A stretch of DNA of 6,000 nucleotides from an uncultured Fidelibacterota bacterium. Its GTDB lineage: Bacteria; Fidelibacterota; Marinisomatia; Marinisomatales; UBA8229. This document shows, piece by piece, positions 1 through 6,000 of this stretch. The first letter of the stretch is position 1, and each line of letters begins with the position of its first letter. The notes below the pieces were generated by a model. That model was not told the origin of the DNA, made no database searches, and saw only the letters and a program-made list of their open reading frames with translations. Location: positions 1 through 6,000 of the forward strand of contig CAJXJG010000114.1 in the NCBI GenBank assembly GCA_913054425.1, given 5' to 3'. The position numbers and the translations under genes were made by a program.

Positions 1-861
1 GAGGTCGTCGGTCTTGATCTGGCTCCCCCAAAGCAGAAATTCTCCAAAGTGATGTTTTACGATCAGGACTGTAATTCTGATCTTTCAAATATCTTTGATA
101 AGCACAAGATTGATACAGTAATTCATCTCGTTTATGTGTTGGATCCCCTACACGATTCCGAGAAGATGTACCGGATCAATGTAGGCAGTATGGAAAACAT
201 TTTAAAGTTCGCAGACAAGTACAACGTAAAACGGATTGTCGTTACCAGTTCGGCCACGGCCTATGGTGCCCATCCCGACAATCCCGACTGGATCAAGGAA
301 GAGCAGCCACTACGGAGGAATCAATCGTACCAGTATGCGCGCGAAAAGACAACGGTAGAAGAGAAACTAAGAGCATATGAAAAGAGCCATCCGGATGTGG
401 AAATAGTCATTGCTCGACCTGCGGTTGTCTGCGGTGCTAACATTAGCAATTTCATTTCTCGATACGTGAGTAAGAGTCTGGTACCATTACCAAAAGACCT
501 CAATGTGGAGAGCCAGTTCATTCATGAGAAAGATATTGCACGGGCGCTCTACTGCCTCGCCACGGAGGCCTCTCCAGGTGTTTACAATCTCGGACCGCCA
601 AATACGATCGCTTCGGCTGAACTCGTGGAGATGATGGGAGGGAAAGCTATATACTTGTCAGGGGGTTTGCTTAGAGCAATGACTGCTCTCGCTTGGACGT
701 TGCGGATTAGATCGTTGACGGAGGCACCGAGTTCTATGATTGACTTTATTGAGTACTCGTGGGTTGTAGATGGTAGCAAGGTTGAGCAGGAGACAAGTTT
801 CCGATACCAGTATACCTCTACCGATGCAGTTCGAGATTTTGCCGAAGCCCAGACGGCTTAG
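1..861 (+). CDS. NAD-dependent epimerase/dehydratase (extended SDR), 5' partial
   Basis: The frame is open from the first base of the window to the TAG at 859-861, giving 286 visible residues. The GTG and ATG at 49-54 are internal codons, not the start, because the preceding residues (EVVGLDL) look like the second Rossmann strand with the Asp that holds the NAD ribose. About 30 N-terminal residues, including the GxxGxxG loop, should lie upstream. Visible family landmarks are DTVIHLVYVLDP, then VTSSATAYG at 241-267 with the catalytic Ser, then the YxxxK pair (YAREK, Tyr at 334-336 and Lys at 346-348), then the ARPAVVCG and QFIHEKDIARAL segments of the substrate domain. Proteins of this type act in the cytoplasm on nucleotide sugars or related substrates; the substrate cannot be read from the sequence. 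The gene is visibly richer in G+C than the three leftward genes. Family call is firm; specific function unknown. Confidence 0.88.
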   Translation, partial: EVVGLDLAPPKQKFSKVMFYDQDCNSDLSNIFDKHKIDTVIHLVYVLDPLHDSEKMYRINVGSMENILKFADKYNVKRIVVTSSATAYGAHPDNPDWIKEEQPLRRNQSYQYAREKTTVEEKLRAYEKSHPDVEIVIARPAVVCGANISNFISRYVSKSLVPLPKDLNVESQFIHEKDIARALYCLATEASPGVYNLGPPNTIASAELVEMMGGKAIYLSGGLLRAMTALAWTLRIRSLTEAPSSMIDFIEYSWVVDGSKVEQETSFRYQYTSTDAVRDFAEAQTA

Positions 862-864
862 TTC

Positions 865-966
865 GTGGCGGAACTTCACCCTGCCATTACTCATTTCCCC
901 ATTGCACTGGTCATAACAGCTTTGGCAGAGTATGTTATGAGTAAAATTCCTACCAAACCAAATTAA
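865..966 (+). pseudogene. Truncated N-terminal fragment of a DUF2231-like membrane protein
   Basis: A 33-codon reading frame begins with GTG three bases after the stop of the epimerase, in the same frame, and ends at TAA 964-966. Its start reads AELHPAITHFPIALVITALA, which resembles the opening of DUF2231 membrane proteins (His-Pro, then HFPIAL leading into the first transmembrane helix). After AEYVM the resemblance ends in SKIPTKPN and a stop. None of the remaining helices of such a protein appears in any forward frame before the leftward gene at 1013. I see no clear Shine-Dalgarno sequence, so translation would have to depend on the upstream gene. It is best read as the remnant of a gene that once followed the epimerase. 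It could instead be a chance short frame, but the HPxxxHFPIAL pattern makes that less likely. The family match is from memory of the domain and is untested. Confidence 0.5.
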
Positions 967-995
967 CTGAAAAAATTAACTTGGTTATTAACTGT

Positions 996-1020
996 AAAAA
1001 ATATTTGGCAAATTATGCCA
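996..1020 (-). terminator. Weak candidate intrinsic terminator of the leftward cluster
   Basis: On the - strand, TGGCA and TGCCA form a 5-bp stem with the loop TAATT, spanning 1006-1020, followed directly by AATATTTTTT. The hairpin overlaps the last codons and stop of the trans-sulfuration gene. The stem is short, so this is a tentative terminator; position and T-run are the main support. Confidence 0.27.
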
Positions 1021-2155
1021 TTTCCAATGCCTGTTTTAAATCTGAAATGATGTCGTTCACATCTTCAATCCCTACTGAAATTCGAACTAATCCATCTGTG
1101 AGACCCCGAGCGTGGCGTTCCTCCGAAGGAACATCCACATGTGTCATGGTAGCAGGATGAGTGATCATTGTTTCGACAGCACCCAGACTTTCCGCTAGTG
1201 AGCACAGTTTAACAGCATTCATCAATGTTTTCCCTGCCGAAATCCCGCCCTTCAGTTCAAAAGAGATCATACCGCTAAATCCATCCATTTGTTCTTGAGC
1301 TACTTCGTGCTGAGGATGGGATTTTAATCCGGGATAGGTAATTTTTTCCACTTGAGGATGTGACTCCAAAAATTCAGCTACGACCTGAGCATTAGATGCA
1401 TGGCGTTCCATCCTGAGATGAAGAGTTTTGACACCAAGCAAAGTAAGCCAGCAATCAAATGGACTTGGCACTGCTCCGATGGTTTTCTGAACAAATTTCA
1501 TTTGTTCGTGTATCTCTTCATCATTGGTGATGATAATCCCGCCAATAATCTGGTTATGGCCGCTGATGTACTTTGTAGTGCTGTGCATGACAATATCAGC
1601 ACCAAATTCAAACGGACGAAGAAAAACAGGTGTGGCAAATGTAGAATCCACACCATAAATCAAGTCATGGGTTTTAGCAATCTTCTTCATGGCATTCAAA
1701 TCGGTAACTTTGAGAAGTGGGTTAGTCGGTGTTTCTACCCAGAGAAGTTTTGTTTCGGAAATAATGGCTTTTTCTACATTTTCCGGATGAGAGGAATCTA
1801 CATAGGTAAATTTCAATCCGTAGTGTACCAAAATATTGTTAAAATGCCTGGATACTCCTCCGTATACATCATCTGAACAAACTACATGGTCACCATTTTT
1901 CAGTAATTTCAAGACACTATCTACTGCAGACATTCCGCTGGAAAAACAGGTCCCAAATTTTCCTCCTTCTATGGCAGCCAAATTATTTTCCAATATTTCC
2001 CTGGTGGGGTTAGCGGAACGGGTATAATCAAATCCTAAATCCCTTCCCACCTCTGGCAATACAAAGGTTGCTGTCTGATAAATTGGCGGTACGATTGCAC
2101 CGGTGGTTGGGTCCGGATCGATTCCTGCTCGAACCACTTTTGTATCAAATTTCAT
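1013..2155 (-). CDS. PLP-dependent trans-sulfuration enzyme (cystathionine gamma-synthase/gamma-lyase family)
   Basis: This 380-residue protein has the usual length and full layout of the Cys/Met metabolism PLP enzymes, which form or cleave cystathionine or related thioethers in the cytoplasm as homotetramers. Recognisable parts are YTRSANPTR (Tyr44 and Arg46, contacting the cofactor phosphate of the neighbouring subunit in the family), SSGMSA at 72-77, VYGG with ring-stacking Tyr98, VETPTNP at 140-146, Asp170 for the pyridine nitrogen, the Schiff-base Lys195 in HSTTKY (codon 1571-1573), AESLGAVE at 321-328 and Arg358 for the substrate carboxylate. The stretch THPATMTH is closest in style to gamma-synthases, but motifs do not reliably separate synthase (metB) from lyase (mccB-like), so no symbol is given. 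Two sites are uncommon: VDSTF where VDNTF is usual, and GHNQ where GHSD or GHND is usual. It starts 19 bases after the SppA stop and has its own GAAGGGG ribosome site, so it is probably the last gene of the cluster. Confidence 0.93.
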   Translation of the reverse strand: MKFDTKVVRAGIDPDPTTGAIVPPIYQTATFVLPEVGRDLGFDYTRSANPTREILENNLAAIEGGKFGTCFSSGMSAVDSVLKLLKNGDHVVCSDDVYGGVSRHFNNILVHYGLKFTYVDSSHPENVEKAIISETKLLWVETPTNPLLKVTDLNAMKKIAKTHDLIYGVDSTFATPVFLRPFEFGADIVMHSTTKYISGHNQIIGGIIITNDEEIHEQMKFVQKTIGAVPSPFDCWLTLLGVKTLHLRMERHASNAQVVAEFLESHPQVEKITYPGLKSHPQHEVAQEQMDGFSGMISFELKGGISAGKTLMNAVKLCSLAESLGAVETMITHPATMTHVDVPSEERHARGLTDGLVRISVGIEDVNDIISDLKQALEMA

Positions 2156-2160
2156 AATTT

Positions 2161-2167
2161 CCCCTTC
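2161..2167 (-). promoter_or_regulatory. Ribosome binding site of the trans-sulfuration gene
   Basis: On the - strand GAAGGGG lies five bases before the ATG at 2153-2155. It sits in the 19-base gap after the SppA stop and supports this start and independent initiation within a shared transcript. Confidence 0.6.
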
Positions 2168-2174
2168 AATTTTT

Positions 2175-4628
2175 CTATTTGATCACAATTCTTACGGGAA
2201 TAATCACTTGATTCTGGTCACTTTCAAGCACCGGAATGAGTTCTAAGTAATTTATTGATTCAAGAATTACATCAGGTAAAACACTAAACTTTGTATCAAT
2301 ATCTAACAGGGCTTTCAGCTTTTTTTTATAAACTTTTTTAGGATACTCTACAATCTCTACTTCTCCTTCGATACCCGCTAATGCTTTCGCCAATTCCACT
2401 GCATCATAGTAGCCACCGATTTCATCAATCAACCCATTTTCTACCGCTTGGGTTCCCGTCCAAACTCGGCCAAGTGCAATTTCATCTAATGCGTCGGAGT
2501 TATCAATCTTTTCACGACCTTTAACAACACGATCCTTAAATTTATCATAGATGTCCTGAATTGACTCCATAATTTGTTCGTTTTCCTCATCTTTAGCAAG
2601 TCGAGAACCGCTGGCAAAATCAGCATGCTCTCCTAGTTTGATATTATCTGTATGAATGCCAAAACGTTCCATCAGTTTAGAAAAATTCAATCGCAATCCG
2701 ATAACGCCAATTGAGCCGGTTATGGTAGAAGGGTAGGCAATGATCGAATCTGCCTGACAGGCAATATAATATCCTCCTGAGCCTGCAACATCAGACATGG
2801 ATGCGATAAAGGGCTTTATATTAGCAGAATCAGTTTCAGTTGTTTTTAAGACTTCTCTCCATATAATATCGGAAGCCAGTGCCGATCCACCACCACTGTC
2901 AATACGAAGAATTATTGCCTTAATACTTTTGTCTTCTCTGGCTTGTTTGATTGCTTCACCGATGGTTTTGTCTCCCATGATCCTTGAACCGGAAGGACTT
3001 GGCTGACTCTTCCCGGGAACAATTCCCCCAACAGCATAAATGACAGCAATTTTCTCCTTATCAGGAACCCAGCTGTATTCATAAGGAGTACTCCAATCAA
3101 GGTCTTTGTATTTTATAATCTTGATCTTTTTATCATTGATGTTCTCAACAAATTTTTCGAATTCATCAGGATATTTAACACCGGAAATGAGGTCTTTTTC
3201 CTGAGCATCTTTTGACAGAAAATATGGTCCGTCATCAATCACATCTCGTGTGTGTTCCTCCGACCAGCCTTTCCCCTCGGCTATTCCTGCAACAAACTCA
3301 TTGTAAATACCGGAAAGCAATTGCGTGTAATTTTCACGCATTTCGCTGGACATAGTTTTATTTAATAAGGCGTCCCCGGCAGTTTTATATGGACTGATCC
3401 GCCAAACTTCCGGTACAATGGAGAGAGTATCCAACAATCCACGCAGAAAAGTGATCTCCATATTTAACCCTTTGAGACCAACTCCCATTTGTTCATGAAT
3501 ATAAATTTCATCTGCCATTGAAAGGAGATAGACATCCTTGTTCATCAATCCAAATTTACTGTAAACGATTATCTTTTTCCCCGCATCACTGAATTTCTGT
3601 AATGCATTCCGAATTTCAGATAATTTGCTGAATCCACCTCTAACGTTCCCTAAGTCAATTATCATACCATGTGTATTCTGATCTTCTGTGAGTATTTTCA
3701 TCTCGTCAATGAACTTTTTTAACTGTTTTCCATAAACAGTTTTACCGCCCCCAAGAAAGGGGAGATTAAAATCGAAAGAAAATTTTGGTTTCTTCATCTC
3801 TGGTTCTTCAATAAATAAACCGTCTAATTTCATTCGAACATAGGTCTGCTTTTTCCCTTTTAATAATTTATTGAGTATTGACCGATAAGGATTTTCAGAT
3901 TCCCGAAATCCGACTGTTTGATATGAAGGATTATTAGAAAAGGAATAAGACTCAACACCAAAATTTTTCAGTGTAAATCCTAAGGATATTCCATATTGAC
4001 CCTCATCTTTGTTTAAATAAAAGCCGGACAAACGGATTCCACGAATCGGTTCAATAAATATAGAAGCTATTTTTTGCTCCTGAACTGTAACTTCTTCCCC
4101 TGTGTCATCGAATTCAAATGACCAGTCTATTGCAGCGCCAATCCTTCCTGTCTTGTTCTGAACCGCTAATCCGGTATTCAAATTCTTTAAATCATCAATG
4201 CCTGACCAGGCATCTTTCAATTGCGCTCCAAGGGATAAATATGTTAAGGGCCGGTACATCCAACCAATATTTAATCCCCCGCTTTTCCATTTCGCATCCT
4301 TGAAGCTATAGCTCAACCCAAGAGATTGAGACCGGCTAAGTTTTGTACCCATCGCGATTGACCATATATTTTCCCCACTTCCAGAGTTCCATTCATATCC
4401 AAATCCTCCTAGACCATCCTGGCTGAGAAAAGTAAAATCCTTCTGGAATCCATCAGAACTGACGTTCCCAAACATCATTGTTTCACTCTGATCATGAAAT
4501 GCCAACCCTGCCGGATTAAATTTAATGGCTAATGGATCATCTGTTGCTGCAACAGGCTGATGTGTAAAATTTACTTGTGAATATCCTATGGAAAATAAAA
4601 TTCCGAAAAAGAAAATCGTTTTTTTCAT
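2175..4628 (-). CDS. sppA: SppA-type signal peptide peptidase with N-terminal beta-barrel-like domain
   Basis: An 817-residue S49-family Ser/Lys protease. E. coli SppA (about 620 residues) digests leftover signal peptides on the periplasmic side of the inner membrane. The start is set by a signal peptide (MKK, hydrophobic core, likely cleavage near GYSQ at 15-18) and an upstream AAGGAG. Residues about 20-250 are not part of ordinary SppA. They contain FNPAGLA, a phrase of PorV/FadL-type outer-membrane proteins, then alternating amphipathic strands (for example 102-141, 162-173, 189-220). Residues about 290-500 form the first protease-fold domain and hold the general-base Lys415 in PYKTAGD (codon 3384-3386). 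Residues about 523-760 form the second, with IDSGGGSALAS at 576-586, nucleophile Ser617 in DVAGSGGYY (codon 2778-2780) and PSTITGSIGVIG at 633-644. Both catalytic residues match the E. coli Lys209/Ser409 pair, so activity is expected. There is no obvious inner-membrane anchor after the signal peptide; location in or at the outer membrane is an inference. A role outside signal-peptide turnover is possible. Confidence 0.92.
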   Translation of the reverse strand: MKKTIFFFGILFSIGYSQVNFTHQPVAATDDPLAIKFNPAGLAFHDQSETMMFGNVSSDGFQKDFTFLSQDGLGGFGYEWNSGSGENIWSIAMGTKLSRSQSLGLSYSFKDAKWKSGGLNIGWMYRPLTYLSLGAQLKDAWSGIDDLKNLNTGLAVQNKTGRIGAAIDWSFEFDDTGEEVTVQEQKIASIFIEPIRGIRLSGFYLNKDEGQYGISLGFTLKNFGVESYSFSNNPSYQTVGFRESENPYRSILNKLLKGKKQTYVRMKLDGLFIEEPEMKKPKFSFDFNLPFLGGGKTVYGKQLKKFIDEMKILTEDQNTHGMIIDLGNVRGGFSKLSEIRNALQKFSDAGKKIIVYSKFGLMNKDVYLLSMADEIYIHEQMGVGLKGLNMEITFLRGLLDTLSIVPEVWRISPYKTAGDALLNKTMSSEMRENYTQLLSGIYNEFVAGIAEGKGWSEEHTRDVIDDGPYFLSKDAQEKDLISGVKYPDEFEKFVENINDKKIKIIKYKDLDWSTPYEYSWVPDKEKIAVIYAVGGIVPGKSQPSPSGSRIMGDKTIGEAIKQAREDKSIKAIILRIDSGGGSALASDIIWREVLKTTETDSANIKPFIASMSDVAGSGGYYIACQADSIIAYPSTITGSIGVIGLRLNFSKLMERFGIHTDNIKLGEHADFASGSRLAKDEENEQIMESIQDIYDKFKDRVVKGREKIDNSDALDEIALGRVWTGTQAVENGLIDEIGGYYDAVELAKALAGIEGEVEIVEYPKKVYKKKLKALLDIDTKFSVLPDVILESINYLELIPVLESDQNQVIIPVRIVIK
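3879..4571 (-). other. N-terminal barrel-like domain of the SppA fusion
   Basis: This part encodes residues about 20-250 of the protease. It opens with DDPLAIKFNPAGLAF, echoing the DDPSALYYNPAGLA region at the start of PorV/FadL-like barrels, and continues with short strands of alternating polar and hydrophobic residues separated by Gly/Asn/Asp turns. About ten strands seem possible, which is fewer than the 14 of a FadL barrel. It may be a small barrel, a partial barrel that pairs with other subunits, or a soluble beta domain. The boundaries are estimates by eye. Confidence 0.55.
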
Positions 4629-4639
4629 ATTAATAATTT

Positions 4640-4645
4640 CTCCTT
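4640..4645 (-). promoter_or_regulatory. Ribosome binding site of the SppA gene
   Basis: On the - strand AAGGAG lies 11 bases before the ATG at 4626-4628, a slightly long but workable spacing. It falls in the 35-base gap after the sulfotransferase-family gene and supports the start at the signal peptide. Confidence 0.6.
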
Positions 4646-4663
4646 AATTATTTACTAATTCCC

Positions 4664-6000
4664 TTAAAAAGTAATCACTCCCGCACCGCTTGTGCGCACC
4701 CAGTAACTTTCACCAGGTTCCAAAACATCCACGTTCTCGTATCCGCTTCCAAATCCATAAAACGTTCCTGAGATAATAATTCCACCGGGATCACCAATGT
4801 TATTTAAATCAATAGGATCAGTAGTCCCTGAAATCAAGTTCCACCCTTCAATGAGGCTTATTTCCAGTTCATATACAGTAGAACCAGTAATTATACTGAT
4901 TCCATCATCGCTAAATCGAAGCCAGTATCCCGTTCCAACCAGCAATTCAGTTTCCTGGACATAACCTGTACCGAATGAATAGAGAGTTCCATCCACTGAT
5001 TCAGGAAAAAGAAATTCATAGGAATGGTTTTCAACTTCTAGCGGCAATCCCACAAGGTTCCATCCAGTAGAATGGGAAATTTCCATAGTAATAGATTCTT
5101 CAGTTTGATCAAAATAATCTAACCCATACTTTTGAGCCCGTGGGATCTGGTAATTACCACTTGGATTATATTCCCATTGGGTAGAACCATTGACATTTAT
5201 CTCAAAAATATGTGCATCATCACAGTCAGTAATTAGTGTATTTCCATTCGGCTGGCGGAAAGCGCCTCCCTGCATTTGAGTGAAAATATCATTATAGACC
5301 ATGATAAATGATTCAGGTCCCCATGGTTCTCCATCCTCAATCGGATAATTTCCGTTCTCATCTACCGGAGTTTCAAATTCAATGACAGCCCCAGAAGTAT
5401 TACTATTATGATGGTTATTAAAAAGGATCAAATTGCCTGCTCCAGGAGAACCCTCATGAATCCAGTTGACTCCGTGTTGATGACCCAAAATATGGTCATT
5501 ATTATTCCCTCTATCATAATTTTGTGGATTTCCCCATCGATATAATAAATCGCCACCCTTTCCTGAGTTTCCCCCTGCATGTCCAGCAGCCTCCCCTGTG
5601 GTTGTACTATGGTCCATGATGAATATTTCACTCTGCTTAGCAGATGAAATGACGATTTGATCTAATTCAGTATTATAATTAATGGCATTCAGATGCATCC
5701 AATCTCCATTTGGTCCTTGTCCACCGCCAGGGCCGCCACTGCTCCCTGCTGTACCATTATTAATATCAAATAATTCCGGGTGTTCAGATACCACCCCATA
5801 GTTTGGATAAGAGTTGCTAATATCCTGGATCAAATGATCCCACAGATGCCACTCCCATACAATTTCACCATTGTCAGGGTCTAACTCTAAAATTGCTTCA
5901 GACCACATCATATTCAGGGGATTATCAATGCTCTGTCTTCCCATGTCATAAGCTTCTTGTGCAGTTTTTGCCTCCCACACAATAATTAAAACATTACCAC
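4664..6000 (-). CDS. Arylsulfotransferase (ASST)-family secreted protein with C-terminal repeats, 5' partial
   Basis: The frame is open from the right edge of the window to the TAA at 4664-4666. The GTG at 5978-5980 is an internal Val, since GNVLII precedes it in frame and NGNVLI is typical of ASST blades. Counting that Val as residue 1, the ASST part covers about 1-290. It has AILELDPDNGEIVWEW followed by His45, GDWMHLNAINYN with His96, DQIVISSAKQSEIFIMDHS, GDLLYRWGNPQNY with Arg148, GHQHGVNWI with His167 and His169, and PNGNTLITDC. Characterised bacterial ASSTs are periplasmic six-blade propellers that move sulfate between phenols through a histidine; the several conserved His and the Arg fit that, though exact catalytic assignment needs alignment. 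Residues about 306-438 are two copies of a GWNL...GYW domain, probably for cell-surface display or binding. A Gly-rich loop (80-92) precedes His96. Export is inferred; the signal peptide would be outside the window. No typical T9SS sorting tail is visible, as the protein ends GVITF. Confidence 0.82.
   Translation of the reverse strand, partial: GNVLIIVWEAKTAQEAYDMGRQSIDNPLNMMWSEAILELDPDNGEIVWEWHLWDHLIQDISNSYPNYGVVSEHPELFDINNGTAGSSGGPGGGQGPNGDWMHLNAINYNTELDQIVISSAKQSEIFIMDHSTTTGEAAGHAGGNSGKGGDLLYRWGNPQNYDRGNNNDHILGHQHGVNWIHEGSPGAGNLILFNNHHNSNTSGAVIEFETPVDENGNYPIEDGEPWGPESFIMVYNDIFTQMQGGAFRQPNGNTLITDCDDAHIFEINVNGSTQWEYNPSGNYQIPRAQKYGLDYFDQTEESITMEISHSTGWNLVGLPLEVENHSYEFLFPESVDGTLYSFGTGYVQETELLVGTGYWLRFSDDGISIITGSTVYELEISLIEGWNLISGTTDPIDLNNIGDPGGIIISGTFYGFGSGYENVDVLEPGESYWVRTSGAGVITF
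4667..5065 (-). repeat. Tandem protein-level repeat, two GWNL...GYW units
   Basis: Unit 1 (4871-5065) opens with GWNLVGLPLE and contains LYSFGTGYVQ and GTGYWLRFSDDGISI. Unit 2 (4667-4846) opens with GWNLISG and contains FYGFGSGYEN and PGESYWVRTSGAGVI. The shared frame is GWNL, then YxFGxGY, then G-x-x-YW-[LV]-R, then DDG or GAG with I. The copies are diverged at the DNA level, so this is an old domain duplication and not a recent DNA repeat. Such units close many secreted proteins of marine Bacteroidota-like bacteria; their ligand is not known to me. Confidence 0.65.

Noticed and set aside
658..894. 78-codon leftward open frame over the end of the epimerase and the DUF2231-like fragment
   Set aside because: It has no domain likeness, and the forward frame carries well-known SDR motifs. 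No leftward promoter or ribosome site stands out.
958..984. Imperfect stem-loop CCAAATTAAC...TTAACTTGG with an A-rich loop, considered as a terminator for the rightward genes
   Set aside because: The stem is about nine mostly A-T pairs with a mismatch and is not followed by a proper T-run on the + strand. The direct repeat ATTAAC within it gives part of the apparent symmetry.
1400..1876. 158-codon forward open frame opposite the trans-sulfuration gene
   Set aside because: It lies wholly within a clear enzyme gene on the other strand, has no recognisable domain, and its composition reads like reverse-strand coding shadow.
2156..2174. Possible SAM or other riboswitch before the sulfur amino-acid gene
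   Set aside because: Only 19 bases separate it from the SppA stop, far too few for a riboswitch, and the bases are accounted for by the ribosome site.
4629..4663. Possible internal promoter before the SppA gene
   Set aside because: The gap is AT-rich and only 35 bases long; I could not find a convincing -35/-10 pair apart from generic AT-rich sequence.
5700..5760. Gly-rich stretch in the ASST-family protein, considered as a low-complexity insertion
   Set aside because: It ends directly at the conserved DWMHLNAI motif in the same frame and is short, so it reads as a surface loop and not as a foreign insert.

Overview
The window is bacterial protein-coding DNA with two parts. One rightward gene is cut by the left edge. 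A leftward cluster of three closely spaced genes fills roughly 1013-6000, and its first gene is cut by the right edge. Two things suggest a Gram-negative marine-type lineage near Bacteroidota, Ignavibacteria or Candidatus Neomarinimicrobiota (SAR406): an SppA protease carrying an N-terminal outer-membrane-barrel-like domain, and a secreted sulfotransferase-family protein ending in GWNL...GYW repeats. This placement is an impression from protein style, not a proven assignment.

Left part (1-966, + strand): an extended short-chain dehydrogenase/reductase of the NAD-dependent epimerase/dehydratase family, lacking its N-terminal cofactor loop only because the window starts inside the gene. Three bases after its stop, in the same frame, is a 33-codon fragment that reads like the start of a DUF2231 membrane protein and then breaks off. 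Base composition drops from roughly half G+C to clearly AT-richer just after this fragment, so about 940-970 looks like an old rearrangement edge, the end of a transferred segment, or an assembly join. The gap to the next gene is AT-rich, with only weak hairpins.

Right part (1013-6000, - strand), in transcription order: (1) an arylsulfotransferase (ASST)-family beta-propeller protein with a duplicated C-terminal domain, incomplete at its N-terminus; (2) an 817-residue SppA-type Ser/Lys protease with a signal peptide and an N-terminal beta-barrel-like domain; (3) a PLP-dependent trans-sulfuration enzyme of the cystathionine gamma-synthase/gamma-lyase family. The gaps are 35 and 19 bases, and genes 2 and 3 each have their own Shine-Dalgarno sequence, so co-transcription is likely. 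The products (secreted sulfotransferase-like protein, envelope protease, cytoplasmic sulfur amino-acid enzyme) do not form an obvious single pathway. The operon promoter lies outside the window.

I found no tRNA, rRNA, CRISPR array, insertion sequence or riboswitch. The most notable items are the barrel-SppA fusion and the broken DUF2231 fragment at the composition boundary.
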